DNA of 64,000 bases from Prorocentrum cordatum (taxonomy: Eukaryota; Sar; Dinophyceae; Prorocentrales; Prorocentraceae): assembly GCA_963575745.1 (NCBI GenBank), contig CAUYUJ010003605.1, positions 1 through 64,000 of the forward strand. The letters run 5' to 3'. The translations under genes were made by a program, and so were the position numbers. Of this stretch, positions 1-9,875 are shown one piece after another (the stretch's first letter is position 1; every line of letters begins with the position of its first letter). The notes beneath the pieces are model-generated. The model worked only from the letters and a program-made list of their open reading frames with translations, was not told the origin of the DNA and did no database searches.

Positions 1-118
1 TCCTCCTCGTCGTCCTCCTCCTCCTCCTGGTCCTCCTCGTCCTCCTCGTCCTCCTCGTCGTCCTCCTCCTCCTCCTCCTGGTCCTCCTCGTCCTCCTCCT
101 CATCCTCCTCCTCCTTTC
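1..118. repeat. TCC/TCG-rich microsatellite
   Basis: Imperfect (TCC)n with interspersed TCG triplets fills the left edge and probably continues outside the window. No gene is seen between it and the hairpin repeats that start near 450. Confidence 0.95.
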
Positions 119-451
119 AGCGAACCCTTTCAGTGAGGACTCTGTGCCGCGCCGACGGGCGGCGCGGCGTAGCCCGTCAGTCCGACGGCCTCAGGTGGGC
201 CCCGAACTCGTCCTTCCCGATCTTCTTTGCGACGGGCGCCATTCTTTGCTCGCGAGCTGAGGGGCGCCCGACCTTCTCTTGCCGCGTGGCAGCTCGGCTG
301 AGCTGGCGGCCCCCGTATGTTACACGGGGGGCGGGCCGTGCCCCCCTTCGGCCCGTGGGCTGGGGACGGCCTCGCCGCGGCGCACGGTGCGTCGCCTCCT
401 TCTCTTGGCGAGAACTCCTCTCTGATGTCGTGCGTGCTGAACACCGGTTCT

Positions 452-897
452 GAGGACCCTGCTCCTGTCCTCCTTATGGGCGGCCTCCATGCGTTCACTA
501 TCTTCAGAGCTGTTGAAGACCCTGCTCCTGTCTTCCTTTCAGCTGAAGTCGAGGTAAACACGCCTCGCTGCTGAGGACCCTGCTCCTGTCCTCCTTTCAG
601 CGGGCTGGTCAGGTCGAGGTGATGGTTTTTGTTGGTGGGGTGGAGGTTCTAGGGTTGTTTGTCTTTGTTCTGCCTCGCAGCTGAGGACCCTGCTCCTGTC
701 CTCCTTTCTGCGGGCGTGCCTGCTAGAGGTCGGTTCCGAGGACCCTGCTTCAGTCCTCCTTTTCGACGTTTCCAGGGCATGCTCGTCGAGCCTCGCTGTT
801 GAGGACCCTGCTCCTGTCCTCCTTTCAGCAGGCTCCGTCGTGGTTGCGTCGTGCCGCGCTGCTGAGGACCCTTCTCCTGTCCTCCTTTCAGCGGGCA
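452..897 (+). repeat. Covarying hairpin family, cluster 1 (seven copies)
   Basis: Seven copies share an inner 6-bp stem, a 9-base loop and a 3' spacer CTTTC. Loops are at 458-466, 521-529, 579-587, 689-697, 744-752, 807-815 and 870-878. The loop is CCTGCTCCT in five copies, CCTTCTCCT at 870 and CCTGCTTCA at 744. The inner stem is GAGGAC/GTCCTC in six copies and GAAGAC/GTCTTC at 515-535, a compensatory change. Most copies also have an outer arm pair with one unpaired base on the 5' side. For example, GAGCCT-C-GCT (788-797) pairs with AGC-AGGCTC (827-835), and TGCC-G-CGCT (852-860) pairs with AGCG-GGCA (890-897). Copies 5 to 7 are spaced exactly 63 bp apart. I do not recognise a named family. 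Confidence 0.85.
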
Positions 898-1515
898 GGT
901 GGTATCGAGTTGGTGGTGGTTGTTGGATGGATGATGGTTGCGGGGTGGGTGGCCGGTCGGTGGTGAGTCCCAAAAGTTGTGGTTGGTCGTCTTGAGTGTC
1001 TATGGGTAGGGCATGGGGAGGTCGGATTGTTGCTGGGGTTATGGTATGGGTTATGGGCGCACTTGAGAGGCCTCCATGCACCGACTTCAAGTGGGGTTCG
1101 TGGCGGCCCCACCTCGTCCCGCTATGGCTAGGGGTCACGGTGCCTTCGGTGGGGGCGAACCTCAGGCTTGGTGCTTGCTGCTGTCGTCGGTGGGGAATGT
1201 CTCGGCTGCCTTCTGCTTCGCCGCTTGGGCGATCGGGTAAGCTCCTCCTTCGCCATGGGAGTGGTGGGGGTGGCGAGCTAGGGCGGACCGCGGGGGCGCG
1301 GGCAGTGGCCGTCCTACCCCCCCCTGCCCCTCAGCATCACCCCTGGCAGGCGCGGGCAGTACTCGTCCTGCCCCCCCCCCACCCTTCGAGCCCGTCTCGA
1401 AGTTTGGTGCTTGCCTCACCAGGGCAGCGTTGACTTGTGGTGTGGTGTGGTAGGACGTTCTTTGGGTCGTGGGTTGTAGCTGGTCGGTGGTGCTTGGCAA
1501 GAGTGGAGTGAGTGT
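898..1515. other. No recognisable gene
   Basis: GT-rich sequence and C-runs lie between the hairpin cluster and the 3' end of element A. Open frames here are low-complexity, and I see no domain. Part of it may be the 3' untranslated region of element A. Confidence 0.5.
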
Positions 1516-4500
1516 CTAATGCGGCTCGCAGGTGTCCGCTGACCTCTTGCTCGTGCGGCCGCTGCCTTCAGCAATACTACAAAACGTGGCGACTTGTGCC
1601 TGGGGTGTTCCCTCGCATTCGGGGCTTCCCCAGGACTTGCGTCCTAACGCCTCTTGCAAAACTTGGCGACGCTGCCTGAGGTGATCCCACGCACTCGGGG
1701 CTTCCTCAGGACTTGCGTCCTGACGCCTTTGAGCTTGTCGTCGGTGACACCCTTCGTGGCGTTCGTCTTCGGCATGAGGCGGCACTTCGTCTTCTCGTTC
1801 TATGTAGTAGGCGTCGTTGGCGTTCAGGTTCTGGCTGGTGGGCGCGGCGGTTGCGGTTCTGAGGCCCCATCTAGCCACGATGTTGCCGTCGAGCAGGTCG
1901 GCGATGGCGAAGTCGATCTCCTCTTCGTTTGCCGCATGCATTATGTTGCGGAGGTCGTCGCGGGTGCCGTTGTCGAGGATCTGCATGGCGCCGAGGTCGT
2001 AGTGGTTCGTCGGGGTCTCGTAGACGGTCGTCAGGTTGGCGGTGTACCGATGTTCGGGAGTCTGTCTGGCGATCGACTTGGCCGAGATGGCTGCGACGAA
2101 TGGTACGTTGGTCGTGACCGCCATGAAGATCATGCGCAAGACCTCTCGTGTGACGTCGTTGGCAGCGAATATCTCGACGGCGATGGTCTCGGGGACTTGA
2201 GGCGTTCCCCAGGGTGCCTCTGGGGTGCGCCGCTTGCTTGCTCTGCTGCCTAGAACGTCGGTTTCATCGTGTAGGTACCAAGTTCGTCGTGGGAACTCTA
2301 CGTAGATGGCCGCTACCTCGCCATGTAGGATCCTGCGTTGTGCTCGCCGAAGTACTGTCGGTAGTTCTGAGGTCTGGCCATCGCTGGGGATTGCGATCTG
2401 TGTGTAGTCCAGGCCGCTGATGCTCGTGATCCCGTTGCTGGCCATGATCTGTTGGAGGTCGGCAGCCTGTCGAGGGCGGTCGGTGATGAAGACGATATCT
2501 TGGCGCTCGGCTGGTTCTGCAGGCGAGCTCGCGGGTGGGCTGCTTGGCGATGACTCAAGTCTGGCGAATACTTTGGGTAGGACGGGCGACGTCTCGAGGG
2601 GGGGCAGCGGCGTGACGTCGCACGGGTGGGCTGGCTTGTCGCTGAAGGTTGGGTGTCGTCCTTGCTTCTTGTTGGCGTTTGTGGCCTCGGCGATGGCGGC
2701 GAGGTTCTCTGCGATTTGCTGCTCCGTCAGAGGCTTCATCGTCTGGGTGTGCCAGGCATACCAGGATTTGCGGCAACGGTGAGCCACCGATAAGTGCTGG
2801 ATGAGCCTCGGAAGAGAGTGGTGCTCGGTCTGGCAGCATCGGCACGCGGCACCTGTCGCCCAGAAGCGCGGGTCTTCGTGGTCTGGATGATCCCTGCCCA
2901 TATGGATTAGCACGCCTTCCCTGGAGGCGGCTCGGCCGCAGGCGTAGCAGACGTACTTCTGGTTGTTGGTGTCGTCGCAGAGGTCCAGCCCTTCAGTTGC
3001 GTGAGCTGCCGAGGCCTTCTGGGTGTCCTTCTGGAGCTTGGCGCCTTGAGCTTGGTCGCGAATGTGGAGAATGTATGCCTTCGAAGCTGCCTTGACCGCG
3101 TTGGCGAATAGCTTCGGCTTCTGTCGGGCCCAGTTGATGATGTCGCGGTCGTGCTGGGTTTGGCTGGGCCACCTCTCTTTTGGTAAGTACGTTCGTAGGA
3201 AGTCGAAGTCTTCCCTGAGCTGGCGGCTCCATGTGCCATTTCGTTGGCGCGGGCCGTCGAGTAGCTGAAGTAGGACTGCTGGGGCATTATTCCGGAGTCT
3301 AGGCAAGTATCGTAGCCGCGCGATCGACTGGTGGGTGATGAAGTCGGGTACTCCTGTGTTGGCGATTGCTTCGGCCTCGGAGATGTGCTGGTCGGGTGAG
3401 TTGGTCTTGGGTAGTGAGGCTGCGACGCGGTATGGGCCCATGTACTTGGCGGATATGTGCTTCAGGTCCTTCAGGGTCAGGTCGCTCCAGACATGGCGGT
3501 TGCATGTAAGCGAGGATGTCGAAAAAGAGTGGGCGTGCTCGACCTTGGCTTGCTTTGAGAGCTTCTTGCGGCGGAGGATCTGCTTCTCAAGAGGCCGGGC
3601 TGCACCAAGCGCACGGTTGACCCTTAGGCAGATCTCTGGCCCCATGGCCCCGCCCGCCGAGATGATGGCACCGAGGGATTTCTTTTGCGTTACCAGCTGC
3701 ACCTTGATAGCAAGTCCGTCCAATTCTAGGCATGCGATGCCCCCCTTGGCAATCCGTTGTTTCTCCTTCTTGGCCCCCGCGCGGTAGTGCATGAGGATGG
3801 CCTTGGTCTTTTCTGGGTGTGGCTTCAGGCCATGCTGGACTGCTGCTGTGCAGAGCCTGGCAGCTGCCAGAGCGGTCGTGTTGATCAGTTCGTTGGCGTT
3901 GGCGGTCGAGTTGTAGTCAGTGAGGTCGTCGACGAAGGACATGTTTCTGAGCGCGCTTCCTTCGTGAGGGGTAGGTGAGAAGAGAGGCTCACTGCAGGCC
4001 TCTATCTCGTGTCCGCCTATCTGCTGGCCGTGGGCCTCTTCCTCTCGGACTGCCTGGTCGATTGCCCTCAGCATGATGGCGAAGTGTATGTTGAAGGCGA
4101 CATCCGAGTATGGCACTCCAGGTCGGGCACTGGTCCGAGGCAGCTGGTAGTGCCTTGCGCTCTTGGCTGTCACCCAGTTGGAGGTGTGGTGATCTGCGAT
4201 CACGTGGCAGAGGTGCTCGTCGTCGATGTGCTGGTTGTTGTAGGCGGGCTGCTGAAGTCGTTCCTTTAGCGCTGGTCTGATGAAGTCGGGAATGTCGATC
4301 CGTCCGATGAGCTCGTTACGTTCGTCGGCGGTGGTCGGCATTTGCATGCTGAATTCCCTGATGACGGAGTGGAAGGCTTCCCTGAGGTCCAGGAAGGTGA
4401 TGCTGCATGATCTGGATCTCCTGAGGCAGTCGCTGATGAAGGCGGGGCTGGTGTGAGTGATGAGATCCGTGGCCATCTTGGGTCGGGCGCCACACTGGGT

Positions 4501-5664
4501 TGCTTCTAGGAGCTCAGGCAGCACGCCTTTCACGCGGGAGCGGAGGAAGCTGCTGTGCATCTTGCCGATGGTTTTGTTGAGCAGGATGCCGCGGTAGGAT
4601 TTCTGGCGCCCCATGGCCGCCTGTCCCTTGTGGAAATACGTGGAGTACCCGCCCTTGGCGGCGATCGGCTCGGTGCTCTCGAAGTGGGTCTTGACTAGGA
4701 CGGGGTGGAGCAGGCGAGCCACACCTTCAGGGCTGGCTCTGGACATGTCGTCGGTGAGCTGGTCGGGGCCGCCTCGGCGGCCACGCTTGGCGGCGGCGAG
4801 CTGGCTGGTCAACTTGTGCTTGGGTATTATGTTATTGATCTTAGGTCCTGGCCCTTCGTGGCGGGTCCTCGTGTTGTAGTCGGCTGCTACCCCGTCTGCG
4901 CCCGTGGCTGTAGCCTGCTCAACTTTGCCGTAGAAGGTCAGGGCGTGGTCGGCGATCTCGCTCTTCGTCGTGAGGGCCCCCCCGTCGTCGTTGGTGCGGA
5001 TGATGGGCGTCGGCGGCTTCTTGGACTTTCGCCCTCCGAAGGCTAGTAGTCGCTTCGCGTACAGGGCCTCTAAACGGGGGGCGTGGTCGTCGATCGCTGT
5101 GCCCATCTCGTCTGCGGTCCTCTCGAGGAAGCCGTCGCGGTCTGACGTGATCCACTTCTGTAGGGTCGACTTAGACGTCCTGGGGAATTGACGAAGGGCG
5201 TCAAAGTTGTGCTGGGCGCTGTGCACGGTGTTGGCTTCGTCGGGTTCCACGACAGAGGTCGCTAGGCTGGGGGTGCTGAGTATGATAGAGGCCACCACCA
5301 GTTTCGCGTAGTCGCTGAGATCGGCCAGGGCACTAACAACGGCGGGGTCGGGCTGGAGGGCCTCCTTCGCTATGATCTTGGCCGTGTAGCGTAGCCTCTT
5401 GTCACCGAAGTGGCTGGCAATCCCGTTTTTCTTGGCGGTCCGTGTCGTCTTGAGTATCGAGCGGCGAACCCGCAGGAGTGCAAATGACCGCCCGATGATG
5501 TAGGGCTTGTGTGGAGCGCGGCCGTTGGAGCGGAAGCACTCGTGCGCAGCCTCCGTGATCTTCCCGGTGGCTATGGTGAGGTGTTCGTTGAGGTTGGTGT
5601 CCCAGGGCGGGTGTTTGACCTCGTCGAGTTGTTGGCTGAACTTTTTGGCGGCGCCCTTCGTCGG
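1516..5664 (-). CDS. Retrotransposon A ORF2, reverse transcriptase and zinc-finger part
   Basis: Reverse transcriptase of a non-LTR element, copying element RNA into DNA at a nicked target. The frame is open from the TAG at 5665-5667 down to 1516. Residue numbers here count from the first possible start codon at 5298, but the frame reads upstream into the endonuclease, so this is not the true N-terminus. RT motif A is FLDLREAFH (Asp about 304), motif B is ARPGVPYSD (about 391-399) and motif C is FVDD (about 455-458), so the catalytic aspartates are present. A pair of C-x2-C...H-x4-H fingers lies near residues 784-804 and 819-840, typical of LINE C-termini. After them come about 400 residues with no family I recognise, beginning with IVFITDRPRQ. 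RNase H is not here but upstream of the endonuclease. Confidence 0.85.
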   Translation of the reverse strand, partial: PTKGAAKKFSQQLDEVKHPPWDTNLNEHLTIATGKITEAAHECFRSNGRAPHKPYIIGRSFALLRVRRSILKTTRTAKKNGIASHFGDKRLRYTAKIIAKEALQPDPAVVSALADLSDYAKLVVASIILSTPSLATSVVEPDEANTVHSAQHNFDALRQFPRTSKSTLQKWITSDRDGFLERTADEMGTAIDDHAPRLEALYAKRLLAFGGRKSKKPPTPIIRTNDDGGALTTKSEIADHALTFYGKVEQATATGADGVAADYNTRTRHEGPGPKINNIIPKHKLTSQLAAAKRGRRGGPDQLTDDMSRASPEGVARLLHPVLVKTHFESTEPIAAKGGYSTYFHKGQAAMGRQKSYRGILLNKTIGKMHSSFLRSRVKGVLPELLEATQCGARPKMATDLITHTSPAFISDCLRRSRSCSITFLDLREAFHSVIREFSMQMPTTADERNELIGRIDIPDFIRPALKERLQQPAYNNQHIDDEHLCHVIADHHTSNWVTAKSARHYQLPRTSARPGVPYSDVAFNIHFAIMLRAIDQAVREEEAHGQQIGGHEIEACSEPLFSPTPHEGSALRNMSFVDDLTDYNSTANANELINTTALAAARLCTAAVQHGLKPHPEKTKAILMHYRAGAKKEKQRIAKGGIACLELDGLAIKVQLVTQKKSLGAIISAGGAMGPEICLRVNRALGAARPLEKQILRRKKLSKQAKVEHAHSFSTSSLTCNRHVWSDLTLKDLKHISAKYMGPYRVAASLPKTNSPDQHISEAEAIANTGVPDFITHQSIARLRYLPRLRNNAPAVLLQLLDGPRQRNGTWSRQLREDFDFLRTYLPKERWPSQTQHDRDIINWARQKPKLFANAVKAASKAYILHIRDQAQGAKLQKDTQKASAAHATEGLDLCDDTNNQKYVCYACGRAASREGVLIHMGRDHPDHEDPRFWATGAACRCCQTEHHSLPRLIQHLSVAHRCRKSWYAWHTQTMKPLTEQQIAENLAAIAEATNANKKQGRHPTFSDKPAHPCDVTPLPPLETSPVLPKVFARLESSPSSPPASSPAEPAERQDIVFITDRPRQAADLQQIMASNGITSISGLDYTQIAIPSDGQTSELPTVLRRAQRRILHGEVAAIYVEFPRRTWYLHDETDVLGSRASKRRTPEAPWGTPQVPETIAVEIFAANDVTREVLRMIFMAVTTNVPFVAAISAKSIARQTPEHRYTANLTTVYETPTNHYDLGAMQILDNGTRDDLRNIMHAANEEEIDFAIADLLDGNIVARWGLRTATAAPTSQNLNANDAYYIEREDEVPPHAEDERHEGCHRRQAQRRQDASPEEAPSAWDHLRQRRQVLQEALGRKSWGSPECEGTPQAQVATFCSIAEGSGRTSKRSADTCEPH

Positions 5665-6290
5665 CTAGCTTGCTCTCGTCTAACTAGGGGCTCCTTTTGT
5701 GACGGACGAGACGATCTGGTAGGCAAGCTGCAGCTTGACTGGGTAGTGGTCGCCCTTGGTATCTGGGTCTTGGCCGCTGTCTATGCCGTAGAGCACGGCG
5801 CACTCTTCGATAGAGTCGATGTAGCCCTTGGGGATGATGACGTAGTCGATGCGATGAGGGTCCTTGCCCGAGTGCCAGGTGTGGTGCTCTGGTCCATTGT
5901 TGACGAAGGTGTTGGCGGCCGCCAGGTGGTTGGTCAGGAGAAGCTCATGTAGACGGTGTCCGCTTGGGTCATCGTTTTGCTGGAAGCCCTAGTCGCCGAT
6001 GGCCGCGCTGGTGATGTTGCCTGTCCTGGCATTTGCGTCGAAGAAGATGATGTTTACTTGGTGATTTTCGGTGTTCCCCGCGAGCTTCTTCCAGTAGCTG
6101 TTTTTCGGTCGGGGGGGCCTTCGAGCGCGGGGCGTGGGCGACGGCAAACGCGCGGTTGAAGCCAGGGGCGGCAACGCGGACGATAAGGAGCTTGGGGCCC
6201 TTCACAATGATGGTGAACTGGTCGGGTTTGAAGAAGAGTTTCTTTTTACCGTTCTTGCCGTAGGCTTGCTGAGAAGAACATGCAGCTCGC
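5665..6290 (-). pseudogene. Retrotransposon A ORF2, broken endonuclease part
   Basis: This is the C-terminal half of the EEP endonuclease, in the same frame as the RT from about 6174 downward. The conserved blocks are FFDANAR (equivalent to the GDxN block), TWHS followed by HRIDYVIIP, and GDHYPVKLQL (the terminal DH block). It is interrupted by three in-frame TAG codons on the minus strand (plus-strand CTA at 5989-5991, 5680-5682 and 5665-5667), each of which could come from CAG by one transition. One frameshift near 6100, beside C- and A-runs, and another near 6290 link it to the N-terminal half at 6202-7251. The frame between these shifts includes KLFFKPDQFTIIV and continues the fold. Confidence 0.75.
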
Positions 6291-7251
6291 AGCCGTAGTT
6301 GAACCCTTTGTGGCCGCTGGAGATGATGTGGTAGCAGTTGGCGTTGGCGCATCTGGCGTCGTCGTCGTGTCCTGCGTCGCGGACACCCCAAGGCGCCCCT
6401 GCCTCCTGAAAGCCAATGATATGGAGGTCCTCGTCGTGCAGGCAGGCTTTCGTGGACTTAAGCTTATTGACCTTCTCTTTTCGACGCTTCGATCCTTCCT
6501 TTGGCTCTCTCCCCGACTGGATGTTGAAGGTCGCGATGTTTATTTCTACTAGGATCTTCTTGTCGCTGGACTCGGTGGGGTTGTGAAAGTGTCGGGCCTC
6601 GGCAGTCGTCTCGGCCCTGTGGGCTGTGAGGTTGCCGTGGCCGAATGCGGGGTATGCCTCCCTAGTGTTGGGATCCGCGTCGGTCAGGAACTCCCAGTCC
6701 CGCTGAGATGCGCCATCCATGACACTTGCCCACTCTGGCTGAGGAGGTGTAACTTCTTGCAGGCGCCCGTGGTTGACGGCGGCGTCGGCAACCTCGTTCC
6801 ACGGGTTGTAGTCGTGGGCGTGGACGTGCTGCAGGTCGATCCTGTTGCTGACCATGTCGTAGAGGATGCAGAGTGTCCTGACGAGCTTGGGGTCGTGGTC
6901 GGCGAAGGCGAGCCTCTTCGCGAGCTGCAGGGCGCCGAGCGAGTCCGTGGATATCGTGGTGATGTGATGGGGGTTGTAGTGTATCACCCAGGCGAAGGCC
7001 CATGCAAGGGCTGTGATCTCGACAGTCGTGGAGGTGGTCTCGTACTCGACGTTGTCCTTGAGGGCGATGTCGGTGCCGATCTTGTGCTTCCCTATGATGG
7101 CCCCCTGGAAGCTGAAACCGTGGTTGTCGTCACCTACGATCACAACGGACCAGGCATCGTCGCTTGGCTTCTGCGGGTGTTTGAACCCGTCCGTGAAGAG
7201 ATGGATATTTGCTCCTTCCTTGAGTGGTCGTTGTGGGTGGTGACGGAGCAT
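6202..7251 (-). CDS. Retrotransposon A ORF2, N-terminal RNase H fused to endonuclease
   Basis: One uninterrupted frame encodes an RNase H domain followed by the start of an EEP endonuclease. The RNase H carboxylates are visible: FTDGF (Asp21), EITALAWA (Glu78), STDSLGAL (Asp103) and HAHDYNPWNEVAD (Asp156). After a linker of about 75 residues the endonuclease begins with IATFNIQ (Asn243) and IIGFQEAG (Glu283). RNase H would remove the RNA strand and the endonuclease would nick the target. ATG at 7251 is the first methionine, but the frame is open upstream (HITFVLCDECLNEAADY), so the real N-terminus is further out. In the I and R1 type LINEs I know, RNase H follows the RT, so this order is unusual. 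The continuous frame argues against two separate nested elements. Confidence 0.85.
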   Translation of the reverse strand: MLRHHPQRPLKEGANIHLFTDGFKHPQKPSDDAWSVVIVGDDNHGFSFQGAIIGKHKIGTDIALKDNVEYETTSTTVEITALAWAFAWVIHYNPHHITTISTDSLGALQLAKRLAFADHDPKLVRTLCILYDMVSNRIDLQHVHAHDYNPWNEVADAAVNHGRLQEVTPPQPEWASVMDGASQRDWEFLTDADPNTREAYPAFGHGNLTAHRAETTAEARHFHNPTESSDKKILVEINIATFNIQSGREPKEGSKRRKEKVNKLKSTKACLHDEDLHIIGFQEAGAPWGVRDAGHDDDARCANANCYHIISSGHKGFNYGCELHVLLSKPTARTVKRNSSSNPTSSPSL

Positions 7252-7370
7252 GTAGTCGGCTGCCTCGTTGAGGCACTCGTCGCATAGGACAAAGGTGATG
7301 TGAGGAGATGGGGATTGCTGTATCGTTTGTCGGATGGTTGGTCGCTCGCCGAATTGTACTCTGCGCTGCT

Positions 7371-8891
7371 CTAGCAGAGGGGGTGGCCTGTCGAGTGTTG
7401 TCGTTGGCTGGTTGGGTGGTGCTGGGGGCTTGACGTTGGTTGCTCTGAAGGCATGAATGGCCTTCCCTCTTGCTCGATGTCGACGCTGGCCCTCAGTATG
7501 TGGCTGTGCTTGGGCGTCAGACAGGCGCGTCGATGTTGGGAGGGGGGAATGGCAGAGGTTCGAGAGCGGAAGGGTTGCATGGCGCGCCCCTTGTCGGCAT
7601 GCATGGCGTCGAGGTATGTTGCTTCGATGTCGTGGATCTCTCGTGGCTCTATGCAGTTGGCTGCCGCAGGGACGGGCGGTGCTGCGTCGGCTCCTCTGGG
7701 CGTTTGCGCCGCTTGGCTGCGCATCCAGGTCATCTGCAATGGCGCCGCTGTTGGTCCCGTGGCGTTGGCTGGCTTAGCCTCTTGGGCCGTTGGAGGTCCT
7801 GTGGGACTCTCTAGGGGGAGAGCATGGCGATGCAGAGAAGCCGGCCTCGGGGAGTTTCCGAGGTCCAGCCGAAGGGGGCCTGTGGAGTAAGTCTTGGTGC
7901 TGCTCCTCAGGTTGTTGCAGTCCTTGCTGTGACGCCGGCTGGCCTCCTGATGGGGCTCTTCGTTAGGCGCTTCAGGAGAAAACTGATACGGTGCCTTTGG
8001 GCCAAAGTGGCTGGTCGCCTGGTTCGCCCTCTGCTGGGCTCGTCTCTGGGGAGCGGGTCGGTCGGGTCGATGGGGGCTTGCCCCGTCTTGCCTCGCTGGC
8101 CGCCTAGGTGGGGTGGGTGGTGCACTGCGGTTGTCGGCCGAGGGGATGGTCCTCGGTCCGGCGGTTGGTGCAGTCGTAGTTGCTAGTGCCTGCGCGCTGC
8201 CGCGGTCGTAGTGCTGGTCCCAAGGCGCCGCGGTCGAGTAGATTACCCACTCGCTGATAGTGTTGAAGCTAATATTTTTATTGGTTTTGCTTTTTGTGTC
8301 GCAGTCGCTGGTTGTGGAGTGCTAGGTTGCGCGGCCGCTGGCGTCAGGCGGTGTGCTAACCCACAAGCTAACACCGCTGAGGCGGTCGGCGGCCTCCCAA
8401 GTGGGGCGTATGGCTGTAAAGGCGTCTGTGCCTGTCGCTGAGTGTCTGGCACCGCACGGATCGCACAGCACGTCTGCTGGGGCTCAGTGGTTGCTCCGTC
8501 GAGCTGGTTGATACGTGCGGCCACTCTGAGCGGGCTAGGTGCTCGGTCTTCTGGCGAGGTTGTGGTGGGACTCCCCCGCTGGGCCAGTTGCCCCCCAGCG
8601 GGGGAAGTCCTGCTCAGTTTTCTGTCGTGTCTGAGCTTCTGCCCTCCTGACTCGGGGTCGAAGCGCCTGCGGTCCATTGGGTTGTCGAATCCGTCGCCGT
8701 CATCCAGGATCCGTACCTTGCGCGCGGGCCTGCTGTGAGTGCTTGCCCTTCGGAGTGCCGATGGTGGTGCGGATCTGGCACGGTCGGGAGTGGCGATGTG
8801 GAATCGCGCTGGAAGTGGCTTCGGGGAGTATGGTTAGGTGGGTGCGAAGGGGGGGCCGACTTCGAGCGTAATGGGGGAGCGTGGGGGGGAG
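7371..8891 (-). other. Probable spacer or 5' part of ORF2 of element A
   Basis: Minus-strand frames such as 7371-7739 and 8243-8677 are open, proline/serine/threonine-rich and carry no motif I recognise. They lie between ORF1 and the RNase H of element A, so they may be a disordered linker, the ORF1 C-terminus or untranslated sequence. Confidence 0.35.
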
Positions 8892-9875
8892 TCAGGATTC
8901 CCCCAAAGGGTGGTCTGTGCGTGGGACGGTCGGAAATGTCGTGGGGAAATGGGATCGTCGGGGAGCGGCGGCAAGGGCTGTGCCCTCTGTAGGGGGGCGG
9001 CCATGGGTGTCGGGGGGGCAGGAAGGGGCCTGCTCCCCAGGAGGCAATTGGTGTCGGTTGCTCGTCGGGGGGGGGGGGTCGGCGATGCTCGGACTGCCGG
9101 AGTGTGTGTTGAGTCGCGGAGGTCGTGGTCGTTGGAAGCTCTGGTCCTCTGCGTGTCGTGTGGGAGGTGGTGTGGACGTCTCGGCCACGAATCTTTCGTG
9201 CGTCTTCGGAGTCTTCGGGGGCGTTCCGTCTCCCGCAACTGGCGTCGGGGCAACTCCCGAGAGGGGCGCGAGGTCGATGAGGGGGCCGAGTGGTTGCGGT
9301 GTCGTCGCTGGTGGTGGGAGTGGTGATGGGCGGTGTGCTGGTGCTTGTGTTTGCGGGTTGTTGTGCGGGTCGGTGGCCTGGTGGGGCTTCTGAGTAGCTG
9401 GGTGCGTGCAGTTGTAGCCGAGGTCCACGGAGCGATCTTCGATGTTCTCGTTCCCACAGTGCCTGCACCTGATGATCTCCGTCTTGGCGCTAGTGTAGTT
9501 GCCGCACGACTTGCGGAGGCTGCAGTAGAAGGGCGGCGTTAAGCCATTCGAAGATCCTGAAGATGAGGGAGCGCCGCGATGTACTGCAGTGTTCGGGGTC
9601 GCCGTCTGGATCAGTTCGGCGTAGCACGGTGCACGGGTCACGTCGCAGTCGAACTCGCCCGACGGAGTGATGGCGTGGAGGGCGGAGCGTATGTTGTCCC
9701 GCTGGTAGGCCTCCTCGTTGTCGGCTTGGGCTTGCATCTTCTGCTTCTCGTTTTCCGCGGTGAGCGCACTGGCGACGCCGTCGAGCATGTCAGTATCGAT
9801 CCTGGGTGCGATGCTGTCGAGCTGCTCCCGCAGGGTCTTCTCGAGAAATGCTTGTTGTTCTCGATGCTATTCCTT
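8892..9875 (-). pseudogene. Retrotransposon A ORF1, C-terminal part with zinc-ribbon-like cysteines
   Basis: This continues the coiled-coil frame upstream, separated only by in-frame TAA and TAG within 9867-9880. The start MLDGVASALTAENEKQ is helical. A cysteine cluster FYCSLRKSCGNYT followed by IIRCRHCGNENIE and GYNC (about 9409-9535) resembles a zinc ribbon. The rest is a long proline/threonine-rich tail. A nucleic-acid-binding, gag-like role in the element's ribonucleoprotein is inferred from position and composition, not from a recognised family. Confidence 0.5.

Noticed and set aside
1654-2253. Plus-strand frames opposite the element A RT
   Set aside because: They are antisense shadows of the RT frame, with no domain of their own.
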